Of a stretch of 64,000 nt of DNA, positions 59,552 through 64,000 are shown one piece after another. Every line of letters starts with the position of its first letter. Within the stretch, counting starts at the first letter, position 1. The notes beneath the pieces were generated by a model. The model made no database searches, had not been told where the DNA came from, and saw only the letters and a program-made list of their open reading frames with translations. Origin of the DNA: Fibrobacterota bacterium (GTDB lineage: Bacteria; Fibrobacterota; Fibrobacteria; UBA11236). The stretch lies in contig CANIEU010000002.1 of NCBI GenBank assembly GCA_947466585.1, positions 1 through 64,000 on the forward strand, in the 5' to 3' direction. The translations under genes and the position numbers were made by a program.

Positions 59552-59569
59552 GGTGCACCGACCTGCACC
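59552..59569. promoter_or_regulatory. 18-base palindromic operator candidate
   Basis: GGTGCA, six bases (CCGACC), TGCACC: perfect half-sites, 166 bases upstream of the cytochrome start and just after the response-regulator gene. The inner TGCACCGACCTGCA also matches TGCNCN4GTGCA (recalled Fibrobacter LexA consensus) at all but one position, so LexA or another dimeric repressor could bind. Confidence 0.4.
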
Positions 59570-59602
59570 AGTATTCTTCTCGCCCCATCCTGTAGTGGAG
59601 TG

Positions 59603-60334
59603 CTAGGTGTCGAACCGATAGCCCAATCCGGGCAAATTGACGATTTTCTTTCTGAATTCCGCCCCCAGTTTGCTGCGCAGGGAGGAAATGTGAACCTTCA
59701 CCGTATGGGAATCCACCGGCGAAGATTCCCCGTACCCCCAGACGGAATGGTAAAGGTGGGTGGTATACACCACCAAACTCCGTCTACGCAGCAGCATGTT
59801 TAGCAAATCGAACTCCTTGCGGGTCAACGCCACCGTCTGGCCGTTCACCAATACCTTGCGCGCGCGGAGGTCGAGTGACAAACCGTCGATGAACACCGTG
59901 TCGGCGAGATCCTCGGGAGCGCTGTGGCGCTTCGCCATCGCCTGAAGTCGTGCCTGAAAGAGTTCCGGGGAGCCGGTGCGGACCAGACACTCGTCGGCGC
60001 CCCGTTGGAACACGCTGAGTTGCACTTCTTCAGAGGTGCTGTAAGGCAAAACCACGATCACGGGAACCGTGCTGGTGTACGGACTGGTTTTCAAGGCTTC
60101 GAGTAGTCGGGTCCCATCGACGATCAGGGTATCGGCACGCTCCAAATCGAGGAGCACCAGAAAAGGTTGCCGGGCCTTGGCGCGCAGCGGCGTTTCGGCG
60201 GCCGTTTCAAGCGCAAGCACCTGAAGCGCCACCGCCTCAAACGCGGTGTGCGCATCCTGCAGTAATTCCGCGTCTCCGGAGACGGCGAGAGCAACGCGGC
60301 TGGCACCCCTGCTCTCATTTCGGATCGGGTTCAA
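59603..60334 (-). CDS. OmpR/PhoB-type response regulator with atypical receiver
   Basis: 243 residues from TTG 60334, with AAGGA upstream; the frame stays open to ATG 60466, which would add a hydrophobic stretch. The C-terminal winged helix is complete: VNGQTVALTRKEFDLLNMLL, VVYTTHLYHSVWGY, DSHTVKVHISSLRSKLG, VNLPGLGYRFDT. The N-terminal receiver has the expected strands and one Asp (LVLLDLE), but the usual acidic pair is weak (AVSGDAE) and the conserved Lys near the end is missing (VVLPYSTSEE). It may work without phosphorylation. No histidine kinase is adjacent. Confidence 0.85.
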   Translation of the reverse strand: MNPIRNESRGASRVALAVSGDAELLQDAHTAFEAVALQVLALETAAETPLRAKARQPFLVLLDLERADTLIVDGTRLLEALKTSPYTSTVPVIVVLPYSTSEEVQLSVFQRGADECLVRTGSPELFQARLQAMAKRHSAPEDLADTVFIDGLSLDLRARKVLVNGQTVALTRKEFDLLNMLLRRRSLVVYTTHLYHSVWGYGESSPVDSHTVKVHISSLRSKLGAEFRKKIVNLPGLGYRFDT

Positions 60335-60556
60335 ATTCTCATCCTTGTTGCTTGGGGCATTCGCGATTCTGCGGGAGCCGGACGGCGCGACCGCGAGAAG
60401 AGATGCGAACAAAATCCCTGTGAAAAACGTCTTTCCGAAAGATACACACCCGGGGCGTATGGACAACTCGGAACAACAAAATCACACTAACCAAGGCGGC
60501 TTGTTACAAGATGTTTCATTCAATATTTAACACGATTTTGGTGGAGTGCGTGGCGC

Positions 60557-60588
60557 GGAATATTCTTGAGTGTAAATCGGAATGTTCC
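60557..60588. promoter_or_regulatory. Paired GGAATRTTC sites between response regulator and bcp
   Basis: GGAATATTC (60557-60565) and GGAATGTTCC (60579-60588) are near-palindromes with starts 22 bases apart, two helical turns. They lie in a 390-base gap between divergent genes and may bind the response regulator. The rest of the gap has no convincing ORF. Confidence 0.4.
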
Positions 60589-60724
60589 ACGACTCTTGGT
60601 GGCACACCCGGCGCCACAACTTTTGGCGCGATAGAGCGTACGAGCCTACGTGTTTCACTCCATATGTCTGGATGGTCCCGGGAGGGAGAAGCTAACTTTA
60701 GGGCTGAAATTTCAAGGAGGCCCG

Positions 60725-61333
60725 ATGCCAGCACCCGCGAAAAAGTCCGTCCGCAAACCGATCGTTGGCAAAACGGCCTCAAAGCCGCGGGCTGCCCCAA
60801 AAACCTCCGTCGCGCCTAAAAAACCGGCGACGGCGGGTTTGCAGGTGGGGGACAAGGCGCCAGGGTTCCGGCTCGCGGATGACACCGGGCGCGCGCGCGA
60901 ATTGGAAGACTTCGCTGGAAAATTTTTGGTGCTGTACTTCTACCCCAAGGACAATACTCCGGGATGCACGCAAGAATCTTGTGATTTTCGTGACAACCTG
61001 AACGGTTTGACTTCTTCGGGGGCGGCGGTCGCAGGTGTAAGTGCCGATTCGGTGGAAAGCCACCGCAAGTTCAAGGCAAAGCATGAATTCACCTTTTCGC
61101 TGCTCAGCGATCCGGATCATGCCGCCTTGAACGCGTACGGTGTTTGGCAAGAGAAGAGTCTCTACGGCCGCAAGTTCATGGGCATCGTGCGTTCCACCTT
61201 CTTGATCGACGGGGACGGCGTCATTCGGGCGGTGTTCCCCAAGGTCAAGGTGACGGGACACGTGGATGAAGTATTGGCCGCACTGCATACCCTGAAAAAA
61301 GGCGCGCCGAAGAGCGGCGGAAAAACCGCTTGA
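60725..61333 (+). CDS. bcp: Peroxiredoxin Bcp with basic N-terminal tail
   Basis: 202 residues from ATG 60725 with AAGGAGG upstream. The thioredoxin-fold core starts at [14 protein letters not shown] (about 39). [19 protein letters not shown] has both the peroxidatic Cys and the second Cys five residues on, as in E. coli Bcp. [16 protein letters not shown] and the end VDEVLAAL are standard. The first 38 residues are Lys/Pro/Ala-rich ([16 protein letters not shown]), similar in style to the HisC tail. Cytoplasmic; it complements the exported homologue at 39270. Confidence 0.93.
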   Translation: MPAPAKKSVRKPIVGKTASKPRAAPKTSVAPKKPATAGLQVGDKAPGFRLADDTGRARELEDFAGKFLVLYFYPKDNTPGCTQESCDFRDNLNGLTSSGAAVAGVSADSVESHRKFKAKHEFTFSLLSDPDHAALNAYGVWQEKSLYGRKFMGIVRSTFLIDGDGVIRAVFPKVKVTGHVDEVLAALHTLKKGAPKSGGKTA

Positions 61334-61385
61334 GCGCGCTCCTCGGCAAGCAGGTCGGATACGATCGGTCGCAGTTTTAAGCGGC

Positions 61386-63484
<2,099 letters not shown>

Positions 63485-63485
<1 letters not shown>

Positions 63486-63781
63486 TGCCCGAAATCCGGG
63501 AGCGTCAGGGAGACAGCTTCTTGTCGGTGCGCGTCACGCCGCGCGCTTCCAAAACGGAGATTCTCGATGTGTCCGCCGGTCGCCTGCGCGTGCGATTGCA
63601 GGCGCCGCCGGTCGAAGGTGCCGCGAACAAGGCCTTGACCGACTTTCTCGCGAAGACTCTGGGCTTGTCCAAATCCGCCGTATCGGTGGAGCGCGGTGAA
63701 ACGGGGAGGGAGAAGACCCTGCAACTTGCGGGGGTTTCGGCCGAAACCTTGCGTCTAAAACTGACGGAGATATTGCGGTGA
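63485..63781 (+). CDS. DUF167 (YggU-like) protein
   Basis: 98 residues from ATG 63485. SFLSVRVTPRASKTEILDV and LRVRLQAPPVEGAANKAL are the YggU/DUF167 signatures. The fold is a small alpha/beta domain; the function is unsettled. It overlaps the YyaL stop by one base and the mqnA GTG by 4 bases, so it sits in the middle of a coupled set. Confidence 0.9.
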
Positions 63782-64000
63782 GCGGGAAGAACATCACTTT
63801 GGACCAAGGAATTGGGATGCACGCCGGGAACACGGAACCCTTGCGGGTCGGCCGCATTCCGTTTTTAGTGTGCGCGCCGTATTTTCACGCATCCCTCGAC
63901 GGATTTCCCGGTGTCACGTTCACCGACGGCCCACCCCAGGCTCTCAACAAGATGCTCGCATCCGGTGCGATCGACTGTGCGCCGTCCTCGAGTTTCGAAT
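63778..64000 (+). CDS. mqnA: Chorismate dehydratase MqnA, 5' part (continues beyond window)
   Basis: The first 74 codons from GTG 63778 are seen. The sequence LRVGRIPFLVCAPYFHASL then ALNKMLASGAIDCAPSSSFE matches the N-terminal half of MqnA (usual forms VGRISYLNCAPFFH and LNRMLAAGEIDVAPVSS). MqnA dehydrates chorismate with release to the futalosine route of menaquinone synthesis. The first 20 residues (VSGKNITLDQGIGMHAGNTE) are an extra tail, so a start at the internal ATG (residue 14) is possible. It draws on the chorismate pool also used by the aromatic operon at 29-35 kb. Confidence 0.8.
   Translation, partial: MSGKNITLDQGIGMHAGNTEPLRVGRIPFLVCAPYFHASLDGFPGVTFTDGPPQALNKMLASGAIDCAPSSSFE

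Overview
The window reads as a chromosomal segment from a GC-rich, Gram-negative bacterium. It has outer-membrane barrels, lipoproteins, periplasmic PpiC chaperones, an ExbB-type channel and secreted proteins with FlgD-like C-terminal modules. My best guess is a lineage of the FCB group, possibly Fibrobacterota. The guess rests on the DUF3450/ExbB pair, the PorV-like barrels, the futalosine-pathway MqnA start at the right edge and a LexA-like box before recN. It is inference, since no 16S rRNA gene is present. There is no phage, IS element or CRISPR array. Most of the window is housekeeping core.

Layout. 1-4.2 kb: ExbB-like channel and DUF3450 protein, then a secreted subtilase whose catalytic domain is cut short. 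4.4-9.8 kb: mnmA, a secreted/barrel protein pair behind a CRP-like palindrome, two DUF1761 membrane proteins and a Xer recombinase. 9.9-19.5 kb: hisC, divergent thrS-infC-rpmI-rplT, pheS-pheT, a ZapB-like coiled coil and zapA, followed by a probable 6S RNA. 19.9-28.2 kb: folD, ispA-dxs, an RlmB-type methyltransferase with a long repetitive tail, rhomboid, CoA-binding protein and M48 protease. 29.2-35.2 kb: overlapping trpB-trpA-aroQ-tyrA-EPSP-synthase-like-nadK operon. 35.7-37.3 kb: trypsin-like lipoprotein and a second lipoprotein resembling its pro-region. 37.5-46.1 kb: recN, peroxiredoxin, radical SAM plus glycosyltransferase, and fused glyS. 46.2-57.1 kb: XRE regulator, tpx, hydrolase, ftsE without ftsX, methyltransferase, two PpiC proteins, mfd and msrAB. 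57.4-64 kb: tRNA-Lys, a barrel protein, cytochrome c lipoprotein, response regulator, bcp, YyaL, DUF167 and the start of mqnA.

How the genes work together. Translation dominates: ThrRS, PheRS, GlyRS, IF3, L35, L20, tRNA-Lys, MnmA and an rRNA methyltransferase. Aromatic amino-acid synthesis is grouped in one tightly overlapping operon, and MqnA would draw on the same chorismate pool. Four peroxide or methionine-sulfoxide repair enzymes (two Bcp-like, Tpx, MsrAB) and two DNA-repair proteins (RecN, Mfd) indicate oxidative exposure.

The most unusual signal is non-coding. Eight intergenic loci carry short tandem repeats with a 7-base period, arranged as inverted pairs that can fold into hairpins. 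Each locus uses a different heptamer, and the repeats often run through a neighbouring stop codon. Other notable points are the 6S-like RNA after zapA, the stand-alone pro-domain lipoprotein, an EPSP-synthase-like protein lacking the usual catalytic motifs, and a palindromic repeat lying inside the glyS reading frame.
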